From positions 1-59,065 of the forward strand of contig JAIXWY010000015.1 of assembly GCA_027490995.1 (NCBI GenBank): a DNA stretch of 59,065 bases, given 5' to 3'. A program made the translations under genes and the position numbers. The notes under the pieces are model-generated. The model was not told where the DNA came from. It did not search any database and saw nothing but the letters and a program-made list of their open reading frames with translations. Positions 7,673-15,943 of the stretch are shown piece by piece (positions within the stretch are counted from its first letter, which is position 1; the number at the start of each line of letters is the position of its first letter). Origin of the DNA: Opitutaceae bacterium. Lineage in GTDB: Bacteria > Verrucomicrobiota > Verrucomicrobiia > Opitutales > Opitutaceae.

Positions 7673-8858
7673 AAGCGAAAAGCTCCAGTTGGTGGGAGGC
7701 GGCCTCGGAGACGTCCCCGAAGGCCGCGTCGGAGATGCGCATGGAGCCCAGTAGCCGTTCGGGGGCGAGGTGGGCGTAGCGCTCGGTGGTCCGGATGTTG
7801 GAATGGCCGAGCAGCTTCTGCACTTCGTAGAGGGGGGCGCCGCCATTGACTAAGGATGAGGCGAAAGAGTGGCGCAGGTCGTGGATGCGCAGGTCGGCCA
7901 GGCCGGCGCGGCGGCGGGCGGTGTTCCAGGCATTGTAGATCTCGACGTAGGGCTTGCCGGTGGCGGGATTGGGAAAAAGCCACTGGGAGTTGATCCCCAG
8001 TGCTTGCCGCTTGCGCAGCAGATGGAGGCTGGCATCGCTGATCGGGATGAACCGGTGGTATCCGGATTTTGACTTGGGGATGCGCCACTGGCGGCGTTCA
8101 AGGTCGAACTGCTCCCAGCGCGCCTCTAGGACCTCGGTCTTGCGTGCGCCCGTGACGAGCAGGAACCCGACGATCGAGGCGAGATCCGGGTTGGCGCTGT
8201 CGGCCAGCGTCGCCTTCAGCCGCAGCGTCTCCTCGGCCGTGAGGAACCGGTTGATCAGATTATTCTCCTTGAGCAGCTGGTACCGGTGGAGCGGGTTCTT
8301 GCTGATCCCCGGGACCTCCCACTGCAGGGCCAGGTTAAAGGCGAACCGGAGCGCGACGAGGTAGCGATTGATGGAGCTCGGTTTGAAGCCCTCCTCGAGC
8401 TTGCGGCTCACGAACCGCGACACCTCGCTCCGGCTGATTCGGTGCATCGCTGTCTCCCCGAAGAACGGCAGCAGGTGATTCACGAAGTAGCTCGAATCGT
8501 TAATGGTCGTTGTCTTGTAGGTGCGAACGTGCGGCAGGTACCGCTCCCGGTAGAATTCCCCGAGAGACGGTGTGGAGGCCCGTTCTCTTTCGAGTAGCGC
8601 TGGATTGTGGCCATCGATCAGCTGGTGGGTAAGCTCGGAGACGCGCTGTCGGATTTGGAGGAGGTCTGCGGTGCCCAGCTTGCCGAGGCCCAGCAGTCGC
8701 TGCCGGCCGGCGAACGTGTAGCGGAAGTAAAAGTAGCCCCCGCTCGGAGTTGCATCGAAGACGAGACCGCGCTGGATCAGGTCCGTGAAGCGCCGCCGCC
8801 GCTGCGCGGGTGCGGCGGCGAGGGCGTGCAGAACGTCCTCGGAAAAATGGAACTTCAC
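7671..8858 (-). CDS. int: Tyrosine recombinase / phage-type integrase
   Basis: Site-specific recombinase of 395 residues. The N-terminal part (GGYFYFRYTFAGRQRLLGLGK) resembles the arm-DNA-binding (DUF4102-like) region of P4-type integrases. A SAM-like core-binding domain covers about residues 95-195, and the catalytic domain follows from about 205. All catalytic residues are present: R239 (TGARKTEVLEARW), K264, H326-x-x-R329 (HDLRHSFAS), H352 (GHSNIRTT) and Y361, so it should be active. It points towards tRNA-Leu with its stop 71 bases away, the usual layout of tRNA-targeting islands. The final stop codon overlaps the REP hairpin. No excisionase or cargo is recognisable, so this may be what remains of an island. 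Confidence 0.9.
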   Translation of the reverse strand: MKFHFSEDVLHALAAAPAQRRRRFTDLIQRGLVFDATPSGGYFYFRYTFAGRQRLLGLGKLGTADLLQIRQRVSELTHQLIDGHNPALLERERASTPSLGEFYRERYLPHVRTYKTTTINDSSYFVNHLLPFFGETAMHRISRSEVSRFVSRKLEEGFKPSSINRYLVALRFAFNLALQWEVPGISKNPLHRYQLLKENNLINRFLTAEETLRLKATLADSANPDLASIVGFLLVTGARKTEVLEARWEQFDLERRQWRIPKSKSGYHRFIPISDASLHLLRKRQALGINSQWLFPNPATGKPYVEIYNAWNTARRRAGLADLRIHDLRHSFASSLVNGGAPLYEVQKLLGHSNIRTTERYAHLAPERLLGSMRISDAAFGDVSEAASHQLELFA

Positions 8859-8920
8859 GGATCTGCCTCTGCGGAATCGTGGCCTCCGGCGCTACAGGGG
8901 CGGAAGCGGGCCAAAGCGCA

Positions 8921-8939
8921 GAGTATAACAATTATACTC
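8921..8939 (-). promoter_or_regulatory. Palindrome with a TATAAT box upstream of the integrase
   Basis: A perfect inverted repeat: GAGTATAA, 3-base spacer, TTATACTC. On the minus strand it contains TATAAT, about 70 bases before the integrase ATG, so it could be the -10 region covered by an operator. No good -35 box is seen. This is an inference from symmetry and position. Confidence 0.35.
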
Positions 8940-9096
8940 CGCATCATAAAATGATCCCCACTGATGTCTAAATTCGAAAAAGCAAAGACCGAAAAAGCAC
9001 ATCATATCTCGACTGAAACAGTGGATGACGGACGAACTTTGTCTTAGTAAATGATATGATGAGTTACTTCCGAGATTACGATCTGGCAAGATGTTC

Positions 9097-9131
9097 GATT
9101 TATAAAATCCTGATCACATTTTATATAAATC
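9097..9131. repeat. Imperfect AT palindrome
   Basis: GATTTATAAAAT (9097-9108) and ATTTTATATAAATC (9118-9131) form an inverted repeat, the second arm carrying two extra bases. It lies in the AT-rich gap beside the integrase and could be an arm site, operator or remnant of an element end. Confidence 0.45.
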
Positions 9132-9204
9132 TGAGCCGTCCGGAATCAGGTCCTCTTCGGTGAGCCAGGCGCGGAGGACCTCACTGGCAGCGCGGGGAAT
9201 CAAG

Positions 9205-10248
9205 AAAAGGGGTCAGGCTTTGTCGTTTGTCGTCGTCGGATTCTGCTCGGCGAGTGGGCAAGACTTTGAGGCGCGCTGCCAGGCGGTGACTTTGCGACTC
9301 ACCTGATGCAGGCTGCCGGCGTGCAGGCGTTCGCCGAGCCAGCGATTTGTTGCGTGCGTGCGTTGCTTTAGCGCGGCGGCCAGGGCGATTTTCCACGGAG
9401 CTGACTTGGGATCGCGGCGCAGGTCATCCGTTGTTCGCCCGAATTGAGCCAGCAGTTCCATGAGTAGCCTCTCGGCGTGGGCGGTACCGAGCTCGCGGGC
9501 GCTCTCGGTGCTGCGCTTGGCCAGTTCGTGGCATTCTGCCGCGAGATTGGCCTTGAACTGTTGGGAGCCGATGACCCAGCCCTTGGACATGCGGTCGAAG
9601 CGGGCGATTTTGCGCGCTGGCTCAGTTTCCTGCATCCAATTGAGGTAAGTGATGTAGCCTTGCCATCCCGCTGGCGTGTCGGCCCATGCGCCGGGGTGGG
9701 CCAACGCGGTATTTGCGTCGTACCACGCTGGGCGCTGAGAGGGGTGCAGCATCCAGTTCAGGCTGGTCCAAGGCCATTGGCCGAGGGCTTCGACGCGGCA
9801 CAGGCGTGCGCGCACCGGATTGAGATGGATGTAGTGGCATAGCGCGCCGAAGGCCTGGCCGTGCTCGACCAGCAGGCTTTTATATCTGCCTTGGAAAAGA
9901 TGGCCGTGCGCGCCCCTGAAGCGATTGAACCGCGCCGCGAACGTGCCCTGTAGCCATTGCATTCCCTCGACGAGATTCGGGTGCGGAGTCTCGAGCGCGA
10001 TGTGGAAGTGATTCGCCATCAGCGCCCAAGCGTGGACGCGCCAACCCAGCTTGGGGGCTGCTTCGGCCAGGGTGGCGAGGAAGGCGGTCCGGGCGCCGGT
10101 GGTGGCGAAGACGTGGGAGCGGTAGTTGCCGCGGTTCAGGATGTGGTAATGTGCGCCGGGGAATTCAAGGCGAGGTGGGCGGGACATTACAGCGCGGTGC
10201 CGCCGCCGGCGACGACCGTCAACGGCAAAGGGCAAAGCCTGACCCCTT
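9205..10248. mobile_element. RAYT unit: transposase gene between inverted REP arms
   Basis: The arm AAAAGGGGTCAGGCTTTG at 9205-9222 and its inverse (GCAAAGCCTGACCCCTT) at 10232-10248 enclose a single IS200-like tyrosine transposase gene. The whole unit is 1.04 kb. The arms are the same as those of the short elements at 8-118, 7605-7672, 14314-14481, 22306-22394 and 22558-22646, which makes this the likely autonomous source. No target-site duplication is apparent. Confidence 0.85.
9213..10187 (-). CDS. REP-associated tyrosine transposase (RAYT, Y1/HUH family)
   Basis: Single-strand transposase of 324 residues related to IS200/IS605 TnpA. The Y1 domain starts with PRLEFPGAHYHILNRGN. The HUH metal site is H60-F-H62 (ANHFHIALE) and the nucleophile is Y119 in CHYIHLNPVRA, the RAYT signature. 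About 150 further residues carry a helical region with an HTH-like end (KIALAAALKQRT, WLGERLHAGSLHQVS) often seen in the longer RAYT groups and probably DNA-binding. The start at 10187 is chosen because family proteins begin with M(S)RPxRxEFPG. An upstream open frame to 10316 crosses the REP arm and is rejected. The last codons (NDKA) and the TGA stop are read from the left REP arm. Confidence 0.92.
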   Translation of the reverse strand: MSRPPRLEFPGAHYHILNRGNYRSHVFATTGARTAFLATLAEAAPKLGWRVHAWALMANHFHIALETPHPNLVEGMQWLQGTFAARFNRFRGAHGHLFQGRYKSLLVEHGQAFGALCHYIHLNPVRARLCRVEALGQWPWTSLNWMLHPSQRPAWYDANTALAHPGAWADTPAGWQGYITYLNWMQETEPARKIARFDRMSKGWVIGSQQFKANLAAECHELAKRSTESARELGTAHAERLLMELLAQFGRTTDDLRRDPKSAPWKIALAAALKQRTHATNRWLGERLHAGSLHQVSRKVTAWQRASKSCPLAEQNPTTTNDKA

Positions 10249-10353
10249 CCCCCCAAATAGGGCCGCCGGGTGCCGGGTGGCAGCGCGTGGGCGGCCGGGC
10301 TAGAGCCCAAGAACACCTTGCTTACGGAGGCCTGAAATGGCTTATTAGTACCT

Positions 10354-13300
10354 GTGAATTATGTATTTACGAAACAACTCCGTTCCAACCAAGTCCGGCG
10401 GAGTAGGCGCATTGGGCTGTGGTCTCAGGGAGTTCGACGGGTGGCTGCGGTGGTTGCCCTCGTGGGCTCTTGGGCTTCGGCGGGCGGCGTCGGGAGTGTC
10501 GTGGTGCACGCAGCGAACGAGGAGCAACCGCACCCGTGGGCGGTGCGGGCTGCGGCGGCCACGGCGCTGAGCGCAGTCAGCGGGAAGGCCCCGGCAGTCC
10601 AGGGGATCGAGCGGGGGCGGGTGACGCTGTCGAACCGAAGCTACGTTTACACCGCCAGCTTTGCTGCTGATGGGGCGTATCGGTTCCCGGGTGTCGAGGC
10701 CGGGACTTACGCCCTCACTACGGAAATTTCCGGATACAACCTAACCAAGACCGTCAGTGTTCACGTTGCCGCTGGCTCGTCGGTGACAGTGCCCGATCTC
10801 GCGATCGAGACCTACACGGTCGCGAACGATACTTATAGCTACACCTGGAAGCAGGACCAGGCTTACGCCGGACTGCCCAAGGCCGAGATCGCGGAGAATG
10901 TGGTCAAGCCGACCGTTGTGACGGTCGTCGGCAAGGCCTACACGCTGGCCGACGTTAGCTACGCCCAAGAGCTCTTCAACCGGTACGGCATCGTGCTGGT
11001 CAATGACGAGGCGGCTTGGACTCAAGAATACGCCTACCGGCTCTTCGCGGTGCTGAGCCGCATCCCTCAGACCATGGGGACTGACTACAAGTATGACCCG
11101 TCGCTGCCGGCGCGGCGGTGGATCCTGACGACGGACTTTATCAACGAGGACATTGACCTCGCGAAGCTCGCGCAGGGCGAGGTGCGCGTGTCGACCGCCG
11201 CGTTCACCTACGCGGCCCCGGTGGTGGCGGAAGTCCAAGGCGTGCGCGGCCTGTATTTTTCGAAGCGCCTGCACCATGCGCTGGTGCGCTATGTCACGAA
11301 CGGCGGCACGGATCAGGCGGCGGTGGCGAAGATCCTGTGGGATCGCTTCGGCCTGCTAATCGATCGCGATGGAGCGCCCCTGCCGTATCATGAGTTCACG
11401 AATGAACCCGCGACGCGGTTCCAACAGTGGTTCAAACACCCGCACGAACTGATCCGCGTGATCAACGCGTTCGAGGAATTGCCGGAGGGCTTCCACAAGA
11501 TCGCCGGCTTCAAGTGGTTGGTGCGGCGGTTGGATGGCACCGTCAATCCGCTTTACCCGGAGGCTCCTGCGATCGCATGGACCAACGGCTACATGGAGTA
11601 CATGGAAGGTGCGTTTAGTAATTTTGACGAGGCTTACATCACGCGGCTGATCCTCCACGAAAAGGCGCATTACATCTACCAGTTCATCGTCGAAAAGGCC
11701 CTAAAGAAAACTTGGGCGGAACTCGGCGGCTGGGTGTACGCGCCGAATCCGGCGAACCCCGACTATGATGACATTGCGGGCTGGCAGACGACGAAGACTA
11801 CGGAGTTCGTGTCGGCGTATGCGCACGCCAAAAATCCCAACGAGGATTTCGCGGAGACGATCGCGACCTACGTCAACAATCCGGACCGGCTGAAGGCGCG
11901 GTCGATGGCAAAGTACGAGTTCATCCGCGACAATGTGATGCACTCCAACTCGTACGTGGCGGTGATCCGGCCGGATCTCACGTTCACCGTGTTGAATCTC
12001 TACCCGACCTACGAGTATCCCGGCAAGATCACCCGCATCTCCACCCGGGTAACCGGCGCTCCAGAGGAGGATAAGACGCTCGAAGTGGAAATCGAGATCA
12101 CGCCGCTGACCTTTGGGGGCAACCGCGCGGAGTCCATCGGCGGGAGAATCTTCAGCCCCGTGAGCCCGGAGGCGCCCGTGGCGACGTTCTTCGACATGGG
12201 GTTCAGCCGGGTCGATGCGAAAGGGACGATTTTCCGCGGCACGCGGAAGCTGAGCAAGCACGTGCGGAGTGGCTACTGGCAGATGCCGAACGTCACGATC
12301 CGCGACACCGTCGGACGCGAACGGTATGAGTCGTCGCTCCTCTACGGCTGGAAGTGCTACGTCAACAACCCGCTCCAAGACCTTCAGATCCCGCAGGTGA
12401 AGCGGGGTAGTTCGACCGTCTCGGTCCGCAATGACACCGTGCAGGGGCGCCCGGTGCAGAAGGTGACGATCGGCTGGGACACCGTGGAAAACACCGGCCT
12501 GATGGCGCACTTCGCCACGCTGGTGCCGCCCGGCGCCAACTCGCTGCAGTCGTGGGGCCGCTCCACCGTGGCCAACGGACGCACGGAGGTGGAGATCCTG
12601 ATCAACGAGTTCATGCCCTCGGGCCGTTACACGGTGAATCAGATCTTCCTGAAGGATCTCGGGATGAACGCGAACTACACCTATTTTCGGACCAGCCCAG
12701 CCAACTCCGGGAATTCGGATGGCCTGGTGGATTTACTCGATGAACCTGCGCCATCGATTGAGATCAAGACACCGAATCCAGATCCGGTCGGACCGGAGCT
12801 CGACGTGAACCGAATCACGGTCAAGGCAGTGCCCACGAATCCGGCGGCGCCGGATGGCGAGACGCTCGTGACCATCACCTACTACGTGCGGGACAACGCG
12901 GCGGGTTATGGCGTCGGCAACCTAGTCCTGCGGGACCCTCAGGGAGGAGAGTACTTCCGCTGGATCTATCATCGGAACTTCTACACGGACTTCTTCGATG
13001 GCGACCCGAAGGCGTGGGAGAAATATACCTTTGAAACGATCCTGCCGCGCGGCTCGGTCCCGGGCATCTGGGGCTTGCTGCAGATGACCCTGAGCGACAA
13101 GGCGGGGAATTCGAAGTCCTATAGCTTCCTTGAAACCGTGCGGTTCGATCCGAACAGCACGGCGGCGAACGACCTTAACATCATCGGGGATCCGGTGGGG
13201 CAGTCGTACCGCGCGGGTGAAACGATCCGGTTGGCGGTGCAGGCCAGCGGAAGCGATAAGGTGAGCTACGAGTGGTTCAAGGACGGCATCTCCCTTGCGA

Positions 13301-14226
13301 TGAACTCAAGCCAGCCCGGAATCTCGGGCGCAAGGACGGCTCAGTTGACCGTCGCGGGTGCCGACGCGGCAAGCGCGGGAACCTACTATTGCGTGGTGTC
13401 GAATAGCGCGGGACGCGTCGTGAGCAAGGCGGCGGACGTGCGGTATGACCCCGTGCCGTCGCGAATGGCAAATGTCTCGTTGCGCGCGACGCTCAACGCG
13501 CGGCAACTCCTCATCTTGGGTCTCACCATGACCGGTGGGACCAAGCCGGTGCTGATGCGGGCGGTGGGGCCCGGACTTGCTCCCTTTGGCGTGACGAATG
13601 CGATGTCAGATCCGGAGTTAACCCTGTTCGAGGGGGCCAGTGCGGTAGCGACGAACGACAACTGGAATGGGGATTCCGCGTTGGTGAACGCGTCGGCATC
13701 CGTCGGAGCTTTCTCGCTCGTCGCCGGAAGCAGGGATGCGGTGCTGCTGCGGAGCGTCACGGACGGGCGCACGCTGCAGGTCAAAGGAGGGTCGAGAGGC
13801 AACGTCCTCGTGGAGGCGTATGATGCCGGCGACGGAAGCTCGCCGCGTCTAACGAACGTATCGGCACGAAGTTATGCGGGTACCGGCGATGATGTAATGA
13901 TCGCGGGCTTTACGATCTTGGGAACCGGGACAAAGCGCGTTTTGATTCGTGCGGTCGGTCCGACCCTCGGGGCGTTTGGTGTGGCGGGTGTGCTCGGCGA
14001 TCCGAAGCTGATCGTGTACGCCGGCGCGAACCGCATCGCGGAGAACGACGACTGGTCTCCCTCCTTGGGTGCTACGTTCAACGCCGTCGGAGCGTTCGCG
14101 CTCCCGGCGTCCAGCCGTGACGCGGCGGTCGAGCTCAGCCTAGCGCCAGGAGGCTACACCGTTCACGTCGCCCCCGCCTCCGGGGCGGCGGGTGAAGTGC
14201 TAATCGAGATCTACGAAGTGCCGTAG
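10354..14226 (+). CDS. Secreted multidomain protein with HExxH metallopeptidase-like domain, Ig-like domain and two LIRAVGP modules
   Basis: A 1290-residue exported protein that is probably a metallopeptidase. A long signal region (about residues 15-53) is followed by a carboxypeptidase-regulatory-like beta sandwich (FAADGAYRFPGVEAGTYALT). A peptidase-like domain follows with H435-E-K-A-H439 and a third candidate ligand E501 (NEDFAETIATYV), 62 residues downstream, a spacing and motif like the anthrax-lethal-factor-type (ATLF) gluzincins. Beta-rich segments come next, then an Ig-like domain (about 950-1035: YEWFKDG, GTYYCVVSNSAG) and two repeats of about 125 residues (from about 1036 and 1163) with VLMRAVGP/VLIRAVGP and NDDW motifs. 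The start is a GTG with no clear ribosome-binding site, so the exact N-terminus is uncertain. Proteolytic activity is inferred from the motif only. Confidence 0.75.
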   Translation: MNYVFTKQLRSNQVRRSRRIGLWSQGVRRVAAVVALVGSWASAGGVGSVVVHAANEEQPHPWAVRAAAATALSAVSGKAPAVQGIERGRVTLSNRSYVYTASFAADGAYRFPGVEAGTYALTTEISGYNLTKTVSVHVAAGSSVTVPDLAIETYTVANDTYSYTWKQDQAYAGLPKAEIAENVVKPTVVTVVGKAYTLADVSYAQELFNRYGIVLVNDEAAWTQEYAYRLFAVLSRIPQTMGTDYKYDPSLPARRWILTTDFINEDIDLAKLAQGEVRVSTAAFTYAAPVVAEVQGVRGLYFSKRLHHALVRYVTNGGTDQAAVAKILWDRFGLLIDRDGAPLPYHEFTNEPATRFQQWFKHPHELIRVINAFEELPEGFHKIAGFKWLVRRLDGTVNPLYPEAPAIAWTNGYMEYMEGAFSNFDEAYITRLILHEKAHYIYQFIVEKALKKTWAELGGWVYAPNPANPDYDDIAGWQTTKTTEFVSAYAHAKNPNEDFAETIATYVNNPDRLKARSMAKYEFIRDNVMHSNSYVAVIRPDLTFTVLNLYPTYEYPGKITRISTRVTGAPEEDKTLEVEIEITPLTFGGNRAESIGGRIFSPVSPEAPVATFFDMGFSRVDAKGTIFRGTRKLSKHVRSGYWQMPNVTIRDTVGRERYESSLLYGWKCYVNNPLQDLQIPQVKRGSSTVSVRNDTVQGRPVQKVTIGWDTVENTGLMAHFATLVPPGANSLQSWGRSTVANGRTEVEILINEFMPSGRYTVNQIFLKDLGMNANYTYFRTSPANSGNSDGLVDLLDEPAPSIEIKTPNPDPVGPELDVNRITVKAVPTNPAAPDGETLVTITYYVRDNAAGYGVGNLVLRDPQGGEYFRWIYHRNFYTDFFDGDPKAWEKYTFETILPRGSVPGIWGLLQMTLSDKAGNSKSYSFLETVRFDPNSTAANDLNIIGDPVGQSYRAGETIRLAVQASGSDKVSYEWFKDGISLAMNSSQPGISGARTAQLTVAGADAASAGTYYCVVSNSAGRVVSKAADVRYDPVPSRMANVSLRATLNARQLLILGLTMTGGTKPVLMRAVGPGLAPFGVTNAMSDPELTLFEGASAVATNDNWNGDSALVNASASVGAFSLVAGSRDAVLLRSVTDGRTLQVKGGSRGNVLVEAYDAGDGSSPRLTNVSARSYAGTGDDVMIAGFTILGTGTKRVLIRAVGPTLGAFGVAGVLGDPKLIVYAGANRIAENDDWSPSLGATFNAVGAFALPASSRDAAVELSLAPGGYTVHVAPASGAAGEVLIEIYEVP

Positions 14227-14648
14227 AGCGTTCGAAAAAGGGCAACACAGCACCTTGGACCACCAAGCAGGTTCGCGGTCGATGGTGGTCCAAGTACACA
14301 GCAAAACACACGGAAAAGGGGTCAGGCTTTGCTCTTTGCGGTCGCGTGGTGTTCCGGATCTACTTTTCGATCTTAAGATACTGAAATAAAGTGCTTTACA
14401 GAAGTATCGAAGGAGGCAGGTTTCGCGGTGGAGGTATGGGGAACGAGACGGAGGCGGCAAAGAGCAAAGCCTGACCCCTTTGAGAAAGGGGACCGCAGCG
14501 GTGAGGGAGTGGAAACGCCATGCTAGGGCGTACCTAGATGAGCGGGGCCAATGCCGCGCGTGGTCGTGCCACGTCTCGCAGATGATTGGTTATCTCCATG
14601 CTGGAGTGATGCTTGCGCTCCAGCGGGGTTCTGTACTTAGCTTCTTTT
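14227..14648. other. Intergenic region carrying REP pair 5
   Basis: Apart from the REP pair at 14314-14481 nothing is recognised. Bases 14482-14648 precede the GYF_2 gene and should contain its promoter, but no good -35/-10 pair is visible. Confidence 0.5.
14314..14481. repeat. REP pair 5
   Basis: The left arm (14314-14338) AAAAGGGGTCAGGCTTTGC continues CTCTTTGCGG, and the right arm (about 14455-14481) is its inverse. The arms match over about 26 bases, the best-preserved long arms in the window. The roughly 115-base interior is more AT-rich and unrelated to other copies. The element starts 87 bases after the stop of the secreted metallopeptidase-like gene. Confidence 0.86.
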
Positions 14649-15773
14649 GTGTTTATCCTCATTGGCAGTGACGGCAAAGAGTACGGTCCGGCTTCGGCGG
14701 AGCACGTGAAGCAGTGGATTGCGGACGGGCGGGCGACGCTGGACACCTTAGGTAAGCGAGTGGGCGAGGAGGCGTGGCGTCGGCTCGTGGACTTTCCAGA
14801 GTTGCATCGTCGGGCGCCGATTTCGGATGCGCCGCCGCCCAAGCTTCCCGCTCCGGCCGCGTCGGCCCCCGCGCCGGTGGCTGCGCCGACGATGGGAGCC
14901 GCCGACGGGTCTTCGACGAACCCGATGCTGGGTGCGGGTGCCGTGAACCCGACCGAGGCCTCAGCCCCGCCGGCGGTCATGGGTGCGGGCACTCCGACGG
15001 TCCAAGCCGCGATTCCTGGCGGTAGCGGAAGTGCAGCGAGCGCCGTGAATGGAGCCGCTGGGGTGACCGCTCCCGGTGCTTCGGGCGCGGCGGCCCCGGT
15101 GATGCCGCCGGAGGTCGATCCCCGGGCTTATGCGGCCGAGCTGATTAGCCGGGCGGGCAAGCTCCGGATTTGGCACTGCGTGGGTCGGGCCTGGAGGCTC
15201 ACAACCCGTAACTTTTGGTCGATCGTGGGTGGGACCTTTATCGGCCTGCTTGTCCTCGGTGTGGTGCAAGTGGTGCCCTTTTTGGGCACGATTGCCGGCA
15301 TCTTCCTGAGCGGGGTGCTTTACGGGGGGCTTTACCTTTACTACTTGAAGCACGCGCGCGGAGAGTCGGCCGACCTCGGGGTGATTTTCTCCGGATTCTC
15401 CTCGGCCTTCCTGCCGCTGATGTTGGCCTCGTTGGTCTCGTCGCTACTCACCACTCTGGGGCTCTTGCTGCTGATTTTGCCCGGCATCTATCTTGCTATT
15501 GGTTATCTATTTACATTCCTGTTGATTCAGGATCGAAAGCTAGATTTTTGGTGCGCGATGGAGGTGAGCCGCCGCGTGATCTCGGCGCAGTGGTGGCGGG
15601 TGTTCGGGCTGATGATCGTGGCGGGCTTTCTGGCCTGTTTGGGAGTGATTGGGCTCTTCATCGGCATCTTTGTCACCCTCCCGATCCTGTTTGGCGCGAT
15701 CGTGTATGCCTACGAGGATCTCGTTAACCCGTCGGCTGAGGCGGGCGCGGTGAGCCCGCAGCCCCCGGTCTGA
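14649..15773 (+). CDS. GYF_2-domain membrane protein
   Basis: A 374-residue inner-membrane protein. An N-terminal GYF_2 domain (FILIGSDGKEYGPASAEHV, KQWIADGRATLDTLG; about residues 1-60) is followed by an Ala/Pro/Gly-rich linker to about residue 165 and a C-terminal membrane domain with at least five hydrophobic helices (for example FWSIVGGTFIGLLVLGVV, LASLVSSLLTTLGLLLLILP, VFGLMIVAGFLACLGVIGL). The membrane part resembles the DUF975/glycerophosphodiesterase-type membrane domain. GYF_2 domains are thought to bind proline-rich peptides. The longer frame begins at a TTG (14613), but family members start right at the GYF_2 domain, so the GTG at 14649 is preferred. Confidence 0.68.
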   Translation: MFILIGSDGKEYGPASAEHVKQWIADGRATLDTLGKRVGEEAWRRLVDFPELHRRAPISDAPPPKLPAPAASAPAPVAAPTMGAADGSSTNPMLGAGAVNPTEASAPPAVMGAGTPTVQAAIPGGSGSAASAVNGAAGVTAPGASGAAAPVMPPEVDPRAYAAELISRAGKLRIWHCVGRAWRLTTRNFWSIVGGTFIGLLVLGVVQVVPFLGTIAGIFLSGVLYGGLYLYYLKHARGESADLGVIFSGFSSAFLPLMLASLVSSLLTTLGLLLLILPGIYLAIGYLFTFLLIQDRKLDFWCAMEVSRRVISAQWWRVFGLMIVAGFLACLGVIGLFIGIFVTLPILFGAIVYAYEDLVNPSAEAGAVSPQPPV

Positions 15774-15890
15774 CCGGTGCTCTCTCTAGGCGCGCTGAAG
15801 AGGGGTCTCGGCGGTGGCATATTCGCGCGGTAAGGAATTGCTGACCGCCTTTCTTTTGAACGCGGGGTAGTTTCGTAAGTCTATCTCTGA

Positions 15891-15905
15891 GGCGTTCTTA
15901 ACGCC
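15891..15905 (+). promoter_or_regulatory. Small hairpin in the leader of the 74-residue gene
   Basis: GGCGTT-CTT-AACGCC, a 6-bp stem with a 3-base loop, 25 bases before the strong Shine-Dalgarno sequence of the next gene. It may stabilise the leader or be an operator. No T-tract follows, so it is not a standard terminator. Confidence 0.3.
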
Positions 15906-15929
15906 GTTTATCCCCAAAACCCCCAAACA

Positions 15930-15935
15930 AAGGAG
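15930..15935 (+). promoter_or_regulatory. Strong ribosome binding site
   Basis: AAGGAG, 8 bases before the ATG at 15944. It stands out because almost every other gene in the window lacks a Shine-Dalgarno sequence. Confidence 0.8.
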
Positions 15936-15943
15936 AGAGTCAG

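Larger units (their letters stand above)
8859..9204. other. AT-rich intergenic gap between integrase and RAYT
   Basis: A non-coding stretch, much richer in A+T (about 8920-9135) than the surrounding high-GC DNA. It holds two palindromes, listed separately, and no convincing gene. A 65-residue minus-strand frame at 8892-9089 has no recognisable motif. The composition suggests acquired DNA associated with the integrase. Confidence 0.6.

Noticed and set aside
7613..8101. Small frames crossing the REP hairpin near tRNA-Leu
   Set aside because: They read through the REP arms in several frames (recurring peptide strings such as AKPDPF) and have no independent support.
8892..9089. 65-residue minus-strand frame in the AT-rich gap
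   Set aside because: No motif, no ribosome-binding site, overlaps the palindrome and promoter-like region of the integrase.
7600..10353. Second attachment site (repeat of the tRNA-Leu 3' end)
   Set aside because: I looked for the last bases of the tRNA (GTCCTGTCCCGGGCACCA) downstream and found no second copy inside the window.
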